Shown: positions 23,159 to 33,229, counted from the first letter of the stretch. The stretch: 53,814 bases of DNA from Methanoregulaceae archaeon (GCA_020850325.1 JADZEW010000025.1:1-53814), one strand, 5' to 3'. Notes: generated from the letters alone by a model not told the origin. Made by a program: numbers and translations.

Positions 23159-25807
23159 ATGGGTAAGAAGCTCGTCATCGTTGAATCTCCCGCCAAAGCG
23201 CGGACCATCAAGGGGTTTTTGGGCCCCGATTATGAAGTGCTGGCCAGCATCGGCCACATTCGCGACCTCGCTGAGAACAAGAAGGAGCTTCCCGCCGAAC
23301 ATCAAAAGAAGTGGTGGGCCGATTACTCGGTCGACATGGAAAACGACTTCGAGCCGATCTACATCGTCCCCGACGAGAAACGCGCTCAAGTGACCAAGCT
23401 GCGCGCGGCGATGAAGGATGCCGATTCGCTCGTACTCGCAACGGACGAAGACCGGGAGGGCGAAAGCATCTCCTGGCACCTGCTCGAAGTGCTCAAGCCC
23501 AAGAAGGGCATGACCGTCCAGCGCATCGCGTTTCACGAGATCACCAAGGACGCGATCCGCAAAGCCCTAGATTCGCCGCGACAGATCGACCAAGACCTTG
23601 TGCGTGCCCAAGAAGCCCGCCGCGTCCTGGATCGGCTGTTCGGCTATGGCATCTCTCCCGTCATCTGGCGCATCAGCAAGGGAAAGCGGCTCAGCGTGGG
23701 CCGAGTTCAAACACCGGCGGTGAAGCTGGTGGTCGAGCGAGAAATCCAACGGCGCAACTTCCAGTCGTCCGAGTACTGGGATCTGAAGGCGACGCTGCTG
23801 GCCGCAAAGACGCCCTTCGAGGCCACGCTCCAGGCGGTCGAGGATCGGCGGTTGGTGTCGGGTAAGGACGACTTTGATCCGGCTACCGGTCAGCTCAAGA
23901 ACAAGGACAAGCTACATCTCGATGGCCCTGGCGCGAATCGGCTTCTCGAGGAAGTTAAGGACGCGCGGCCGTGGACGGTCACGGACGTCGAAAGCCACCC
24001 CGAGCAGCGTAAGCCGTATCCGCCATTCATGACCTCGACGCTCCAGCAGGAGGCCAACCGCAAGCTCGGCTTTGCCGCCGAGCGGACGATGCGCATCGCG
24101 CAGGACCTCTATGAGGGCATCACCGGTTCCGGGTTCGAAGGCGGCCTCATCACCTACATGCGAACCGACTCGTTGAACCTCAGCGAACTTGCGGTCCGCC
24201 AAAGTCGGGAGTGGATCGAGGGCGAGTACGGCAAGGAGTATTTGCCCGCGAAGCCGAATCGATACACCTCAAAGGTCAACAACGCTCAGGAGGCTCACGA
24301 AGCCATCCGACCGACCGACGTTACGCGGACGCCGGAGATGGTCCGCCGCGGCTTGGGAGACAAGTATTCCGACCACGTGAAGCTGTACGAGCTGATCTGG
24401 AAGCGCACCGTCGCCAGCCAGATGAAGCCCGCCGAGCTTGAGATCACGACGGTCCGCATCGACGTGCCTACGTCGGCGGGGCGGCTGACTTTTGGCGCTT
24501 CCGGCAAGGCGATCAAGTTCGCAGGGTTCCTCCGAGCCTATGTCGAGGGGTCTGACGACGCAGAGAGCGCCCTCGAGGACCAAGAGAAGCTGCTACCGGA
24601 GCTCAAAGTCGGGCAGGAACTCGATCCGAAGTCGGTCGACGCCGTGCAGCACATCACAAAGCCGCCCGCCCGGTACACCGACGCCTCGCTGGTGCGAGCC
24701 TTGGAAGAGCGCGGCATCGGTCGTCCGAGCACCTATGCGGCGATCCTCAAGACCATCGCCGACCGAGGTTACGTCCGCAAACAACGGCGCGAACTCGTGC
24801 CCACGATGCTCGCGTTCTATATCACCGAGTTCATGAACGACGAGTTCGAGCCGCTCGCCGATCTCGGTTTCACCGCCAAAATGGACGACGATCTCGACGA
24901 GATCGCCAACGGCAAGCGGGACTGGAAGCGCTATCTCAAGGAGTTCTACTACGGCGGCGACGGCGTCGTCGGGCTAAAGCCGCTCGTCGATCAGAAGGAG
25001 TCCGGCGTCATGGCGCCGACGATGCATGTTGGCACGCACCCTGAGACAGGAGAGTCGATCGACGCCCGCCTTGGCCCGAGGGGCTTCTACCTGGTGTGCG
25101 GTGAGTCCACAGCCTCCGTGCCCGAGGACATCGCCCCCGCTGATCTAAACGTCGCGAAGGCGCTGGAGCTGATGGCGCAAAAGGCTCGCGGACCGCAGAC
25201 CCTCGGCATCCATCCGAAGACGGGCCGCAACCTGATCCTGATCGTAAGCCCCAAGGGCACCTTTGTTAAAGCCGAGCAGACCGAAGAGGAAGTCGCCGCT
25301 AAGGCAAAGCCGGACTGGGTGTCGGTTCCGCCCAATACCGATCCCTTAACCCTGACGCAAGAGGACTGGGATCAACTGTGCGAACTTCCGCGCAACTTGG
25401 GCGAACTTGACGGCGAGCCGGTTGTCGCGGGCATTGGGCGCTACGGCCCCTACGTCGCCAAGGGCAAGGACTACCGAAACGTCGAGAACTGGCGGCAGCT
25501 GCTGAACATGAGTCTCAACGACGCGGCCGCGCTCGTGGCCCAGCCGAAGACGACCCGCGCGGGCAACTCTTCGAAGGGCGCGGTCATTCGCGAGTTTGGG
25601 GATTTGGAGGGAGCGGCCGGTCCGGTGAAGATTCTCGGTGGCTGGTACGGCCCGTACGTGACGGACGGCAAAACGAACGCGAGCCTGCCGAAGGGCACCG
25701 ACCCGGCAACGCTGGGGCCGGATGAGGCGCTGGCTTTGTTGGCGGCACGGCGCGATGCCCCGCCTACGGCTCGCAAGTCTCGCACGGTCAAGCGGAAGAA
25801 GAAGTAG
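23159..25807 (+). CDS. topA: DNA topoisomerase I (type IA)
   Basis: Relaxes negative supercoils by single-strand passage. 882 residues. The Toprim domain starts KKLVIVESPAKARTIKGFLG and holds ATDEDREGE (about 94-102). The active-site tyrosine is in GGLITYMRTDS (Y333). The SVGRVQTPAVKLVV and RPSTYAAILKTIADRGYV segments are typical. The C-terminal third has no zinc-finger cysteine clusters. Instead it carries repeated GRYGPYV / GWYGPYVTDGK / TLGIHPKTGR units, and a Lys/Arg-rich tail (RKSRTVKRKKK), like the zincless topoisomerases of several phyla. The internal ATG at 23159 is chosen because family members start MxKKLVIVESPAKA. Confidence 0.96.
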   Translation: MGKKLVIVESPAKARTIKGFLGPDYEVLASIGHIRDLAENKKELPAEHQKKWWADYSVDMENDFEPIYIVPDEKRAQVTKLRAAMKDADSLVLATDEDREGESISWHLLEVLKPKKGMTVQRIAFHEITKDAIRKALDSPRQIDQDLVRAQEARRVLDRLFGYGISPVIWRISKGKRLSVGRVQTPAVKLVVEREIQRRNFQSSEYWDLKATLLAAKTPFEATLQAVEDRRLVSGKDDFDPATGQLKNKDKLHLDGPGANRLLEEVKDARPWTVTDVESHPEQRKPYPPFMTSTLQQEANRKLGFAAERTMRIAQDLYEGITGSGFEGGLITYMRTDSLNLSELAVRQSREWIEGEYGKEYLPAKPNRYTSKVNNAQEAHEAIRPTDVTRTPEMVRRGLGDKYSDHVKLYELIWKRTVASQMKPAELEITTVRIDVPTSAGRLTFGASGKAIKFAGFLRAYVEGSDDAESALEDQEKLLPELKVGQELDPKSVDAVQHITKPPARYTDASLVRALEERGIGRPSTYAAILKTIADRGYVRKQRRELVPTMLAFYITEFMNDEFEPLADLGFTAKMDDDLDEIANGKRDWKRYLKEFYYGGDGVVGLKPLVDQKESGVMAPTMHVGTHPETGESIDARLGPRGFYLVCGESTASVPEDIAPADLNVAKALELMAQKARGPQTLGIHPKTGRNLILIVSPKGTFVKAEQTEEEVAAKAKPDWVSVPPNTDPLTLTQEDWDQLCELPRNLGELDGEPVVAGIGRYGPYVAKGKDYRNVENWRQLLNMSLNDAAALVAQPKTTRAGNSSKGAVIREFGDLEGAAGPVKILGGWYGPYVTDGKTNASLPKGTDPATLGPDEALALLAARRDAPPTARKSRTVKRKKK

Positions 25808-25816
25808 GGACGCGCG

Positions 25817-26076
25817 GGCGTGTTGGCCTGTTGGCGTGTTTGCCTGTTGGATCGGGTGGGCACGGGAGGGCGTTGCTCTGTCAATGCCTCACGCGTTGCT
25901 CGGATTGGCGCGATTGCCCTGAAGGAGATCTCCGAATATGCCGCGCGGCTCTTCTGCGCGGTACGACACCCCCGCGCCCCTCGTGATCCCTCAGTCTCTC
26001 AGCATCCCACTCTGCGAGTCTCCAACCAACACACCAAACGAGCTAACGCGCCAACACACCAACAAGCCAACAAACA
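25817..26076 (+). repeat. Intergenic repeat cluster after topA
   Basis: Gap 25808-26127 has no gene. It holds GCGTGTTGGCCTGTTGG units (25817-25850), a diverged 24-base copy of the 28-bp repeat (25962-25985), and CCAACACACCAACAAGCCAAC units (about 26025-26076) that are the complementary version of the first. The two outer blocks resemble the 15-bp family at 17851-17895. Confidence 0.7.
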
Positions 26077-26114
26077 AAAGGGGCCCGGGATCGTATGGAA
26101 TCCCGGACCCCTTC
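26077..26114 (-). terminator. Intrinsic terminator of the metalloprotease gene
   Basis: GGGGCCCGGGAT pairs with AATCCCGGACCCC around CGTATGG. On the minus strand the stem ends in CCCCTTTTG, 14 bases past the stop at 26128. Confidence 0.75.
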
Positions 26115-26127
26115 AGTTGGTCTGACC

Positions 26128-29025
26128 TTACGGCCAGATTGTCCAGTGGACGCGGTCGATGTAGAGGATCGTCGGTGACGCCGGACCAGCGGTGACGCGA
26201 TTGCAGGTGAGCCGCAAGCGCACCAGACCCGTACCGCTCACGTAGTTGCTCGCTCCTGTCGTGATCGAACCGGACCGAGTCACGTCGGTTCCCGAGAGGA
26301 TCGACGTCCCCAGCGACACCCAAGCCATCGTGGAGTTGTTGAAGATCTCGATTCGCTGCGACGTGGTCACACCGATAAGGCTGGACTCGACCAACCAGTC
26401 AATGCGACTGGCTGTGGTGGCCGCGGAGGTCCCCGCGATCTCCAACTGAACCTTCGGATCGTTGCGGCCAGCGAACCGGTCGTAGCCGATCTGATACTTC
26501 ACGTCGTCGCTGTTGGCAAGCCCCGCAACGCCACCACTTGAGTTGCCTCCGAAGATCACGGTGATCGCGTTCGGAGCAAGCTCGATCGGATTAACCGTGA
26601 CGTTGAGGCTGTTGCTTGTGCCGCCCGCCGGCGCAGCATTGAACACCGTAACCGGATAGCTGCCCACGAAGGCCGTGTCTCCGGCGGGGATGCTTGCCGT
26701 CAGCTGGGTGGCGCTTACGTACGTGGTGGCACGTGCGGCACTATTCCAGCGGACGACCGACGAGGGGACGAAGCCCGAACCGTTCACCGTGAGGGTAAAC
26801 GCGCCGCCCGCCGCAGTGCGGACGTTGGGCGTGATCGACGTGATCGTCGGCGCCGGGTTGTTGACCGTGAAGTTCAGCGCGTTCGAGATCGTTGCGCCGT
26901 TGGCCACGGTGATCGGGAACACACCCGCGGTCGCGATGTCGCTCGCCGGGATGGTCGCCGTCAACTGGCCGCTGTTCACGAACGCCGTCGTGCGGTTGCT
27001 GCCATTCCAGCGGACCACCGACGTGCCGTTCACGAAGTTCGTGCCGTTGACCGTCAGAGTGAAGCCAGCCCCGCCTGCCGTTGCGGAGGAGGGGTTGATC
27101 GAGGTGATCGTCGGCGCCGTCGTCTGGGTGATCGTGAAGTTCACGTTCGACATATCATAGAAGATGTTGCCGATGGGCTCCACGATGATCCGCGCCTGGG
27201 TCGAGTTGATGTTCGGCAACGTGACGGTCTCGCTGCCGTCGTTGGCCGTGCTGGCGACCAGCACGGTGGCCGTGCCATCGCCGTAGCTGTTGCCACCGTT
27301 TGTCGATAGCAGGATCCGCACGTTGGCCGCAACACTGCCGCCGCCCACGTTCCACGTTACGGTCTGGCTTGAGCCGCCGGGCCAAGACACCGCCGTGTTC
27401 GGCGAGGTGACCGTAAACGCGGTCCCCGCCGTCGTCAGGTTCATGGTGCCCGTGGCGTAACCGCCCGAGATCGGGAAGTTGTCGCGGACGGTGACGCGGA
27501 ACACGAAGCTGCGAGCAACCGAGGTGAGTGGTTCCCACGTGCTGAATGAGTTGGAAATCACGTTCGCCAGCGGCGGGAAGAACCGCGTGGGGCTCGACGA
27601 AGGGAGTCGCGACCGGTAAAGCGCGCCGGTGGTCGTCGACGAACCGAGGTTGTACTGCTCCCAGCAATAGGTGAGCGGATCGTTGTTCGGATCGCTGCCC
27701 GTCGCGGTGAGCTTGAACGGGGTGCCAACCGGAATCGTGTAGCTTGCGCCAGCATTGACCGTCGGCGTCAGGTTCGAGGTGTTCGTCTGCGTGCCGCCCG
27801 ATCCCGCGTTATTGCGCCATGGGTAGATCTCCTCGATGCTCTTGTAGTGGAAGTACGCATCAGAAAAGTTCTGGACGTTTTGCGCGCCGCAGATGCCCGC
27901 GTAGGCCATGATCGTCGAGCCGCTTCCCGGTTCGTAGGCCGCGCTCGCGACGCCATTGCCCGAGCAGGAACCAGCCGTACCCGCGAACGTGTGGTTCGCC
28001 CCGTATTGGTGGCCCATCTCGTGGGCAACATAGTCAATGTCGAAGAGATCGCCGATCGGGGACGGCGAACCGGTCACGCCACGGGCCTTCAACCCGTTCT
28101 TGCCCACACACTGCAGGGTGGCAACTCCACCACCGCCCGTTGAGAACACGTGGCCGATGTCGTAGTTGGCGTTACCCACTGTGGCGTCCAGGTTCGTCTG
28201 GTTCTGGCCGAGCATAGTGACTCCGTTGTTGTTCGTGAAAGGATCCGTACTGGCGTTCGTCCAACACTTGTTGGAGACGATGTTCATGCGGATCGCAAGA
28301 TCCTTTTCGTACACCGAGTTGACGCGGTTCACCGAGGTGACGACGCCATTCATGGCGTTGACTTCCGAGCCGTAGAACGCGGTGTACTCTCCGGTCGCGT
28401 TCATCGCGAGCCGGTACGTCTTGTAGTTATCGCCCGGGCCCATGATCTGGAACAGCAGGCTCGAGTCACCGCCCATACCGCTCAAAGGCGCCGACTGGGT
28501 CATACAGGCAAAGGCGCGCGGCATTTCGTTCTGGTAGCGGAAGTAGACGATGACTTCGCGCTTATTGCCGATTTTCGTCGGCGTGATCAAGTACGTACCC
28601 TGACTCGTATGGAACGTGCCATTGAAGCCGTTCGGGCCCAGATCGAGACGTCCGCGAGCATGAGGATCATCGAGACCCACCACGCGGTACGAGGAAATGC
28701 CGTACTTGCGCGCGTCCGCCTCGTTCAGGATCGGAGAGTTCATGACTCGGTAGCGCTGAGTATCGCCGCTGGGAGTCGGGAACGACAGGACGATCGCGTC
28801 CTGAACGCCCTGGAACGTCTCCATGGGTGCACGCTGAAGCTGCTGGCGCAGGTCCCTAAAGTCGTAACCAAAGCTCTGGGGTGTGTCCACCCACTTCAAG
28901 TGATCCGCCAACTTGCCTTGATCAGCCGAACCGAGCGACTGCCAGGGGTTTTGGGCGGTTGCCTGGACGGCCGCAAATGTAAATGCGAGTCCAAACAGCG
29001 TGCAACCAACATGCCTCAACATCAT
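26128..29025 (-). CDS. Secreted reprolysin-like (M12) metalloprotease with IPT/TIG domains
   Basis: 965 residues. Signal peptide (residues 1-24, ending ATAQ). A propeptide-like region leads to a metzincin core: [11 protein letters not shown] at 335-345 (three His, one Glu) and, downstream, the Met-turn [10 protein letters not shown]. After a PKD-like region with [13 protein letters not shown] (about 425-520) and a Sortilin-like [21 protein letters not shown] stretch, two IPT/TIG repeats follow (each PTITSI.P...[16 protein letters not shown]), then a C-terminal lectin-like beta domain. Strong AAGGAG before ATG ATG. Likely an extracellular enzyme degrading protein. A 19-base palindrome overlaps its promoter region. 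Confidence 0.88.
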   Translation of the reverse strand: MMLRHVGCTLFGLAFTFAAVQATAQNPWQSLGSADQGKLADHLKWVDTPQSFGYDFRDLRQQLQRAPMETFQGVQDAIVLSFPTPSGDTQRYRVMNSPILNEADARKYGISSYRVVGLDDPHARGRLDLGPNGFNGTFHTSQGTYLITPTKIGNKREVIVYFRYQNEMPRAFACMTQSAPLSGMGGDSSLLFQIMGPGDNYKTYRLAMNATGEYTAFYGSEVNAMNGVVTSVNRVNSVYEKDLAIRMNIVSNKCWTNASTDPFTNNNGVTMLGQNQTNLDATVGNANYDIGHVFSTGGGGVATLQCVGKNGLKARGVTGSPSPIGDLFDIDYVAHEMGHQYGANHTFAGTAGSCSGNGVASAAYEPGSGSTIMAYAGICGAQNVQNFSDAYFHYKSIEEIYPWRNNAGSGGTQTNTSNLTPTVNAGASYTIPVGTPFKLTATGSDPNNDPLTYCWEQYNLGSSTTTGALYRSRLPSSSPTRFFPPLANVISNSFSTWEPLTSVARSFVFRVTVRDNFPISGGYATGTMNLTTAGTAFTVTSPNTAVSWPGGSSQTVTWNVGGGSVAANVRILLSTNGGNSYGDGTATVLVASTANDGSETVTLPNINSTQARIIVEPIGNIFYDMSNVNFTITQTTAPTITSINPSSATAGGAGFTLTVNGTNFVNGTSVVRWNGSNRTTAFVNSGQLTATIPASDIATAGVFPITVANGATISNALNFTVNNPAPTITSITPNVRTAAGGAFTLTVNGSGFVPSSVVRWNSAARATTYVSATQLTASIPAGDTAFVGSYPVTVFNAAPAGGTSNSLNVTVNPIELAPNAITVIFGGNSSGGVAGLANSDDVKYQIGYDRFAGRNDPKVQLEIAGTSAATTASRIDWLVESSLIGVTTSQRIEIFNNSTMAWVSLGTSILSGTDVTRSGSITTGASNYVSGTGLVRLRLTCNRVTAGPASPTILYIDRVHWTIWP

Positions 29026-29066
29026 AAAAAAAGTTCTCCTTGGGGAATCCCGAGCGGGGTTGCTTC

Positions 29067-29072
29067 ATTGTA
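29067..29072 (-). promoter_or_regulatory. -10 box of the metalloprotease gene
   Basis: TACAAT on the minus strand, 41 bases before the ATG. Unlike most genes here it leaves room for a leader with a Shine-Dalgarno (AAGGAG). No clear -35. Confidence 0.45.
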
Positions 29073-29076
29073 CGAC

Positions 29077-29095
29077 AGGTTTGGGACCCCAACCT
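29077..29095. promoter_or_regulatory. 19-base palindrome, candidate operator
   Basis: AGGTTTGGGACCCCAACCT: AGGTT.GGG pairs with CCC.AACCT. It lies 4 bases upstream of the -10 box of the metalloprotease, where a repressor or activator would bind, in the divergent gap to selA. Confidence 0.4.
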
Positions 29096-29178
29096 AAAAC
29101 CCTGGTGTTTACGCAAGGGGATCTTGACCCAAACCTAGTAACTTTGCGGGCCCTAGCGGCGGCGCAGGCGTTTCGACC

Positions 29179-30534
29179 ATGATGGAGTCCATGGATCCAG
29201 CCCGGCAAGCTGCGCTGCGTGATCTCCCGAGCATCGATCGACTCGCTGGCAACTCCCGATTGGCGGACTTCCCCGAGCCCATCCGGCTGGCCGCTGCTCG
29301 CCACGCGGTGACCGCCGTTCGTCGCGCTCTGATTGCCGGAAAGCCCGTGGCCGAGTCGATCGAGGATGTCGCCTTCAACTGGGCGCTCGCCGCGGGGCGA
29401 AACTCGGTGCGTCCGGTCATCAATGGGAGCGGGGTAATCCTCCACACCGGACTCGGTCGTGCGCGCCTCGCGGAGGCGGCGGTCTCCGCGATTCAGGAAG
29501 CGGCCGCCCACCACGCAACCGTCGAGTTCGACCTGCTTTCGGGAGCCCGGGGCGATCGGCAAGACCACCTGCGCGACCTCATCTGCGAGCTAACCGACGC
29601 GCCGGATGCCCTGGTCGTCAACAGCTGCGCGGCCGCGGTGCTGCTAGGGCTGGCGGCGCTGGCGGGGGGCAAGAAGGTGCTGCTCTCGCGAGGTCAGATG
29701 GTCGAGATCGGCGGCTCGTTCCGCATGCCCGACATCGTGCGCCAGTCGGGGGCGATCCTCACCGAGGTCGGCTGCACGAACAAGACGCATCTTCGCGATT
29801 ACGAGGAAGCAATCGACTCCCAGACGGCGCTCCTGCTCCGGTGCCACCCCAGCAACTACCGGATCACCGGCTTTACCAACGAGCCTTCCCTTCCTGAGCT
29901 GGCGAGCCTAGCGAAGGCCCACGGTATCCGACTGATGGATGACGTGGGCTCGGGGTGCCTGGTCGATACCGCGCGGTTCGGACTGCCCGCAGAGCCGCGT
30001 TTCGGCGACGCCCTTCGCGAGGGGGCCGACGTGACCATGGCGAGCGGCGACAAGATGCTCGGCGGTCCGCAAGCCGGGATCATCCTGGGCAAGCCCGAAG
30101 TAATTCGACTGCTCAAAGATCACCCGATCGCCCGCGCGGTAAGGATCGACAAGCTCACCGTCGCCGGCCTCGCCGCGACGCTGCGGCTGTACCGCGAGGG
30201 GCGCGAACTGGAGATTCCGACTCTCTGGGCCCTTGCCCGGACTCCCGACGAGGTTCAGCAAGACGCCGAGCAGCTCGCCGGTGCGTATCAGAGAGCCCGG
30301 GTCGAGCCTGGATTGACGGAGACCGGGGGCGGCTCGCTACCCGGCTACGGCGTGGCGACGTTCCGGTGCGGACTGCCGAGCGACTCGCCTGATCAGCTCG
30401 CGTATCAGCTTCGCCAAGGCGAACCCGCGATCGTGCCACGAATCGAGCGCGGCCTCGTGTGGCTCGATCCTCGCACGATGACCGCGTCGGAAGTCGAGGC
30501 AGCGGCCGCGCGTTTAAAGGAGCTTTCGCCGTGA
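29179..30534 (+). CDS. selA: L-seryl-tRNA(Sec) selenium transferase
   Basis: PLP enzyme that turns seryl-tRNA(Sec) into selenocysteinyl-tRNA(Sec) with selenophosphate. 451 residues, the usual size. N-terminal LRDLPSIDRL and the following helical domain are typical. Core motifs: PVINGSGVILHTGLGRA, RQDHLRDLICELT, VVNSCAAAVLLGL, EVGCTNKTHLRDYE, DDVGSGCL and the PLP lysine in ASGDKMLGGPQAG (K292). Its presence implies that this genome decodes UGA as Sec, although selB, selC and selD are not in the window. It is followed by an HD-GYP gene overlapping by 4 bases. Confidence 0.95.
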   Translation: MMESMDPARQAALRDLPSIDRLAGNSRLADFPEPIRLAAARHAVTAVRRALIAGKPVAESIEDVAFNWALAAGRNSVRPVINGSGVILHTGLGRARLAEAAVSAIQEAAAHHATVEFDLLSGARGDRQDHLRDLICELTDAPDALVVNSCAAAVLLGLAALAGGKKVLLSRGQMVEIGGSFRMPDIVRQSGAILTEVGCTNKTHLRDYEEAIDSQTALLLRCHPSNYRITGFTNEPSLPELASLAKAHGIRLMDDVGSGCLVDTARFGLPAEPRFGDALREGADVTMASGDKMLGGPQAGIILGKPEVIRLLKDHPIARAVRIDKLTVAGLAATLRLYREGRELEIPTLWALARTPDEVQQDAEQLAGAYQRARVEPGLTETGGGSLPGYGVATFRCGLPSDSPDQLAYQLRQGEPAIVPRIERGLVWLDPRTMTASEVEAAAARLKELSP

Positions 30535-31112
30535 CCCACCACGACCTCGATACCTGGCGAGATCGGCTTGAGCAGCACGCTCCTGGAGAGGCGGGGCACT
30601 CGGATCGCGTATCGGTATATGCGGTCGCCACCGCCGACCGGCTGATGAACGGTCCCGACTTCCCCGGCCGTGACTCGCTTGCTGACCTGCGGAGGGTGCG
30701 GATAACCGCCGCGCTTCACGACATTGGCAAGCTTCGGCTTCCCAGCGAGCTCTTCGCACCCGACCGTGCTTGGTCGGCAAGCGATGTTCGGCTTATCCGC
30801 GAGCATGTTCTCGTCCCCGACGAGCTCGCTGATCCGGAGTTGGACCACGAGGCAATCCGGCAGCACCACGAGCGACTCGATGGACTCGGCTATCCGGACG
30901 GCCTTCGCGGTCTCGACATCGTTCCTCTGGCCCGCGTGATCGCGGTATGCGAGGCGTTCGATGCGATGGTGTTCGAGGCGCGCTACCGAAAGCCGAAGTC
31001 GGAAGAAGCCGCGATCGAGGAACTGCGCCGCGGGGCGGGAACGCAGTTCTGCCCGAGCGTAATCGAGGCGTTCGTCGCCGTCCAGCCGCTGATCCAGCCG
31101 TTAGTTCTCTAA
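30531..31112 (+). CDS. HD-GYP domain phosphohydrolase-like protein
   Basis: 193 residues, probably a cyclic-di-GMP phosphodiesterase or related HD phosphohydrolase. Motifs: AALHDIGK (HD metal pair), HHERLDGLGYPDGLRG (HE...GYP), and ARVIAVCEAFDAM with the family DAM. No sensory domain, and a short N-terminus (MTHHDLDTWRDRLEQH if GTG is read as Met). The GTG at 30531 overlaps the selA stop (GTGA) and has AAAGGAG eight bases before it, so it is coupled to selA. A link to selenium use is not obvious. It overlaps the convergent amidase gene by 4 bases. Confidence 0.88.
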   Translation: MTHHDLDTWRDRLEQHAPGEAGHSDRVSVYAVATADRLMNGPDFPGRDSLADLRRVRITAALHDIGKLRLPSELFAPDRAWSASDVRLIREHVLVPDELADPELDHEAIRQHHERLDGLGYPDGLRGLDIVPLARVIAVCEAFDAMVFEARYRKPKSEEAAIEELRRGAGTQFCPSVIEAFVAVQPLIQPLVL

Positions 31113-31648
31113 GGCAGAGCGAACCGCTTCGCCCAATCCGGCTTCCATGCCGCTAGACCGCTCGCCAGCGCGAGTTTGGCGACATCGACGCCTCGGGGGT
31201 CGGACTTGCGATAGCCTCCATCCTGGCGGACGGTAATCGCGTAATGGGTCGTCAGCCATTTCAAGCTCGGCAAACCCCGCCGCAGCAGAACCAGCAGCTC
31301 CTCCGCAGCGGCAAGCTGCGCCTCGCTGATCGGCTGGATTCCGTCGTTCAAGTTGACCCAACTCATGCCGATGCTGTACCGGTTGACGTTCGGCCCCGAG
31401 GGCCCCAGACTCTCCCCGGCGTGGCCGATTTGCCGCGCGATCGGCGCTCCTTTCCACACCCGGCCATCGGGCTCGATCAGATAGTGGTAGCCAAGGCCGC
31501 GTTCGCGCAGCGTCTCGACGGCACCGGCTAAGGTAGCTCCTGCCGTGGCATGGAGGACGACGGTGGTGGGGCGGATAGGCCGAGCCTGGTGTTTGAACCA
31601 TCCTCGGCCGTCGAAGTCATGAATCGGGTCGATCTGCAAGCTGCTCAC
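31109..31648 (-). CDS. N-acetylmuramoyl-L-alanine amidase (Amidase_2/PGRP fold)
   Basis: 179 residues; would cleave the amide between muramic acid and the stem peptide. Zinc-binding residues visible: VVLHATAG (His), TTHYAI (His), and the late DPRG in place of the usual DPG. YHYLIEPDGRVWKGAP and RQIGHAGES are typical. No signal peptide is seen, so it may be exported by another path or act as an endolysin-like enzyme. It starts with GTG (31648) right at a TAAGAT box; a TTG nine bases further in, at 31639, is another possible start. Confidence 0.85.
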   Translation of the reverse strand: MSSLQIDPIHDFDGRGWFKHQARPIRPTTVVLHATAGATLAGAVETLRERGLGYHYLIEPDGRVWKGAPIARQIGHAGESLGPSGPNVNRYSIGMSWVNLNDGIQPISEAQLAAAEELLVLLRRGLPSLKWLTTHYAITVRQDGGYRKSDPRGVDVAKLALASGLAAWKPDWAKRFALP

Positions 31649-31682
31649 ATCTTACAGTCAGCGAGCCTGGAAGCCCGTCAAC

Positions 31683-33161
31683 CTAAGAAGCCGCTTGTCC
31701 GAACCAGTTGACGTCGAGGTCCTTGACCGCCTTCGTCTCATCGAGCCGACCGACCACCTGCGAGGTCGGGGCGTCGTGGAGCACGTCGGGATTCGTCTCG
31801 GCTTCGTGACAGATCGCGATCATCGCGTCGCAGAAGGCGTCGAGCGTCTCCTTCGACTCCGTCTCGGTGGGCTCGATCATCAAGCACTCGGGCACGATGA
31901 GCGGGAAGTAGTTGGTGGGCGGGTGGAAACCGTAGTCGATGAGCCGCTTCGAGATGTCCAGCGCACGGACGCCATACTCCCTCTTGTACTTCTCTGCCGT
32001 GAGAATGCACTCGTGCATGCACGGGCGGTCGTGCGCCGGAGGCAGAACGTCCTTCAGCCGAGCCCGCACGTAGTTCGCGTTCAGCACGCTGAATCGCGAG
32101 ATGTTCGCCATCCGCTCCTTGCCGTACGCCATCAAGTACGTGTAGGCCCGGACCTCCATGAGGAACTGGCCGTAGAAGCTGGACACGCGACCGATGCTCT
32201 GGGGACGGTCTTCATCGAGCTTAACTTGGCCATCGGTACCGCGCCGCACTACCGGCTTGGGCAGGAACGGCTCGAGGTGTCCCATCAGGCCGATCGCGCC
32301 GCATCCGGGGCCTCCGCCGCCGTGGGGGGTGCTGAACGTCTTGTGCAGGTTCAGGTGCATGCAGTCGAAGCCGTGATCGCCGGGACGGGTCGTGCCGACC
32401 ATGGCGTTCATGTTCGCGCCATCACAGAACACCAGTCCACCCACGTCATGGATCATCCGGCAAATCTTCTCGATGTTCGGCTCGAAAAGGCCAAGCGTCG
32501 ACGGGTTCGTCAGCATGATGCCGGCGACGGTGTTGTCGAGCAGCTCTTCAAGCGCGGTGAGGTCGGTGTTGCCGTCGGCGTCGGTCGGAACGTGCTTGAC
32601 GTCGTAGCCGCAGCGCGCAGCCGAAGCCGGGTTCGTGCCGTGGGCAGAGTCGGGCACCAGGATAAACCGCCGCTGATCGCCTTCACCGCGCGACTCGTGG
32701 TACGCCTTGATCAGCATCAAGCACGTCATCTCACCGTGCGCCCCGGCGACGGGCTGGAGGCAGATGTGGTCGAATCCGGTGATCGCTTCGAGGATCTCCT
32801 GGACTCGGCAAAGGATCTCGAGATTGCCGGCGACGGTCGCCGCTGGCTGCAGGGGGTGGCTGTACGCAAACCCAGTCAGCCCCGCCGTCTTCTCGTTGAT
32901 CTTCGGGTTGTACTTCATGGTGCACGAACCCAGCGGATAGAACCCAGTCTCGATACCGTAGTTGATCTGGCTCAGGTTCGTGAAGTGGCGGATCGCGTCG
33001 AGTTCGCCGATCTCCGGCAAGCGCAGCGACTTGCGGCGCGAACCGAGAACGGCCTCGAGATCGACCTCGGGGGTATCGCAATGAGGAATGTTTGCGCCGA
33101 TCCTCCCAGGTCGTGACTTTTCGAAGATGGATTGAGGAGCGGGAACCGTGCGCGATGGCAT
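31683..33161 (-). CDS. gcvPB: Glycine dehydrogenase (decarboxylating) subunit 2
   Basis: Half of the P-protein of the glycine cleavage system; works with a separate GcvPA. 492 residues, as for the two-subunit form. Motifs: ETGFYPLGSCTMKYNPKINE, CLQPVAGAHGEMT, PDSAHGTNPASAA, DGANMNAMVG, and the PLP lysine in LNLHKTFSTPHGGGGPG (K274). The gcvPA, gcvT and gcvH genes are not next to it. A TAAAAT box lies 9 bases before the ATG, without a Shine-Dalgarno, so a leaderless or near-leaderless mRNA is likely. It is divergent from mutM, and both promoters share a 68-base gap. No glycine riboswitch would fit. Confidence 0.95.
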   Translation of the reverse strand: MPSRTVPAPQSIFEKSRPGRIGANIPHCDTPEVDLEAVLGSRRKSLRLPEIGELDAIRHFTNLSQINYGIETGFYPLGSCTMKYNPKINEKTAGLTGFAYSHPLQPAATVAGNLEILCRVQEILEAITGFDHICLQPVAGAHGEMTCLMLIKAYHESRGEGDQRRFILVPDSAHGTNPASAARCGYDVKHVPTDADGNTDLTALEELLDNTVAGIMLTNPSTLGLFEPNIEKICRMIHDVGGLVFCDGANMNAMVGTTRPGDHGFDCMHLNLHKTFSTPHGGGGPGCGAIGLMGHLEPFLPKPVVRRGTDGQVKLDEDRPQSIGRVSSFYGQFLMEVRAYTYLMAYGKERMANISRFSVLNANYVRARLKDVLPPAHDRPCMHECILTAEKYKREYGVRALDISKRLIDYGFHPPTNYFPLIVPECLMIEPTETESKETLDAFCDAMIAICHEAETNPDVLHDAPTSQVVGRLDETKAVKDLDVNWFGQAAS

Positions 33162-33170
33162 TACAGTGCG

Positions 33171-33176
33171 ATTTTA
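33171..33176 (-). promoter_or_regulatory. -10 box of gcvPB (leaderless start)
   Basis: TAAAAT on the minus strand ends 9 bases before the ATG at 33161. Confidence 0.5.
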
Positions 33177-33217
33177 CCGTCTGATTGAACCCGAAGCGTG
33201 GGCGGGAAGCGGTCCGA

Positions 33218-33223
33218 TAGAAT
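33218..33223 (+). promoter_or_regulatory. -10 box of mutM (leaderless start)
   Basis: TAGAAT ends 6 bases before the ATG at 33230. Confidence 0.5.
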
Positions 33224-33229
33224 TCGTTT

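Noticed and set aside
31695-33116. Plus-strand open frame of about 473 codons
   Set aside because: Antisense to gcvPB, without recognisable motifs.
33162-33229. Glycine riboswitch upstream of gcvPB
   Set aside because: Only 68 bases separate gcvPB and mutM, and the -10 box lies 9 bases from the ATG.
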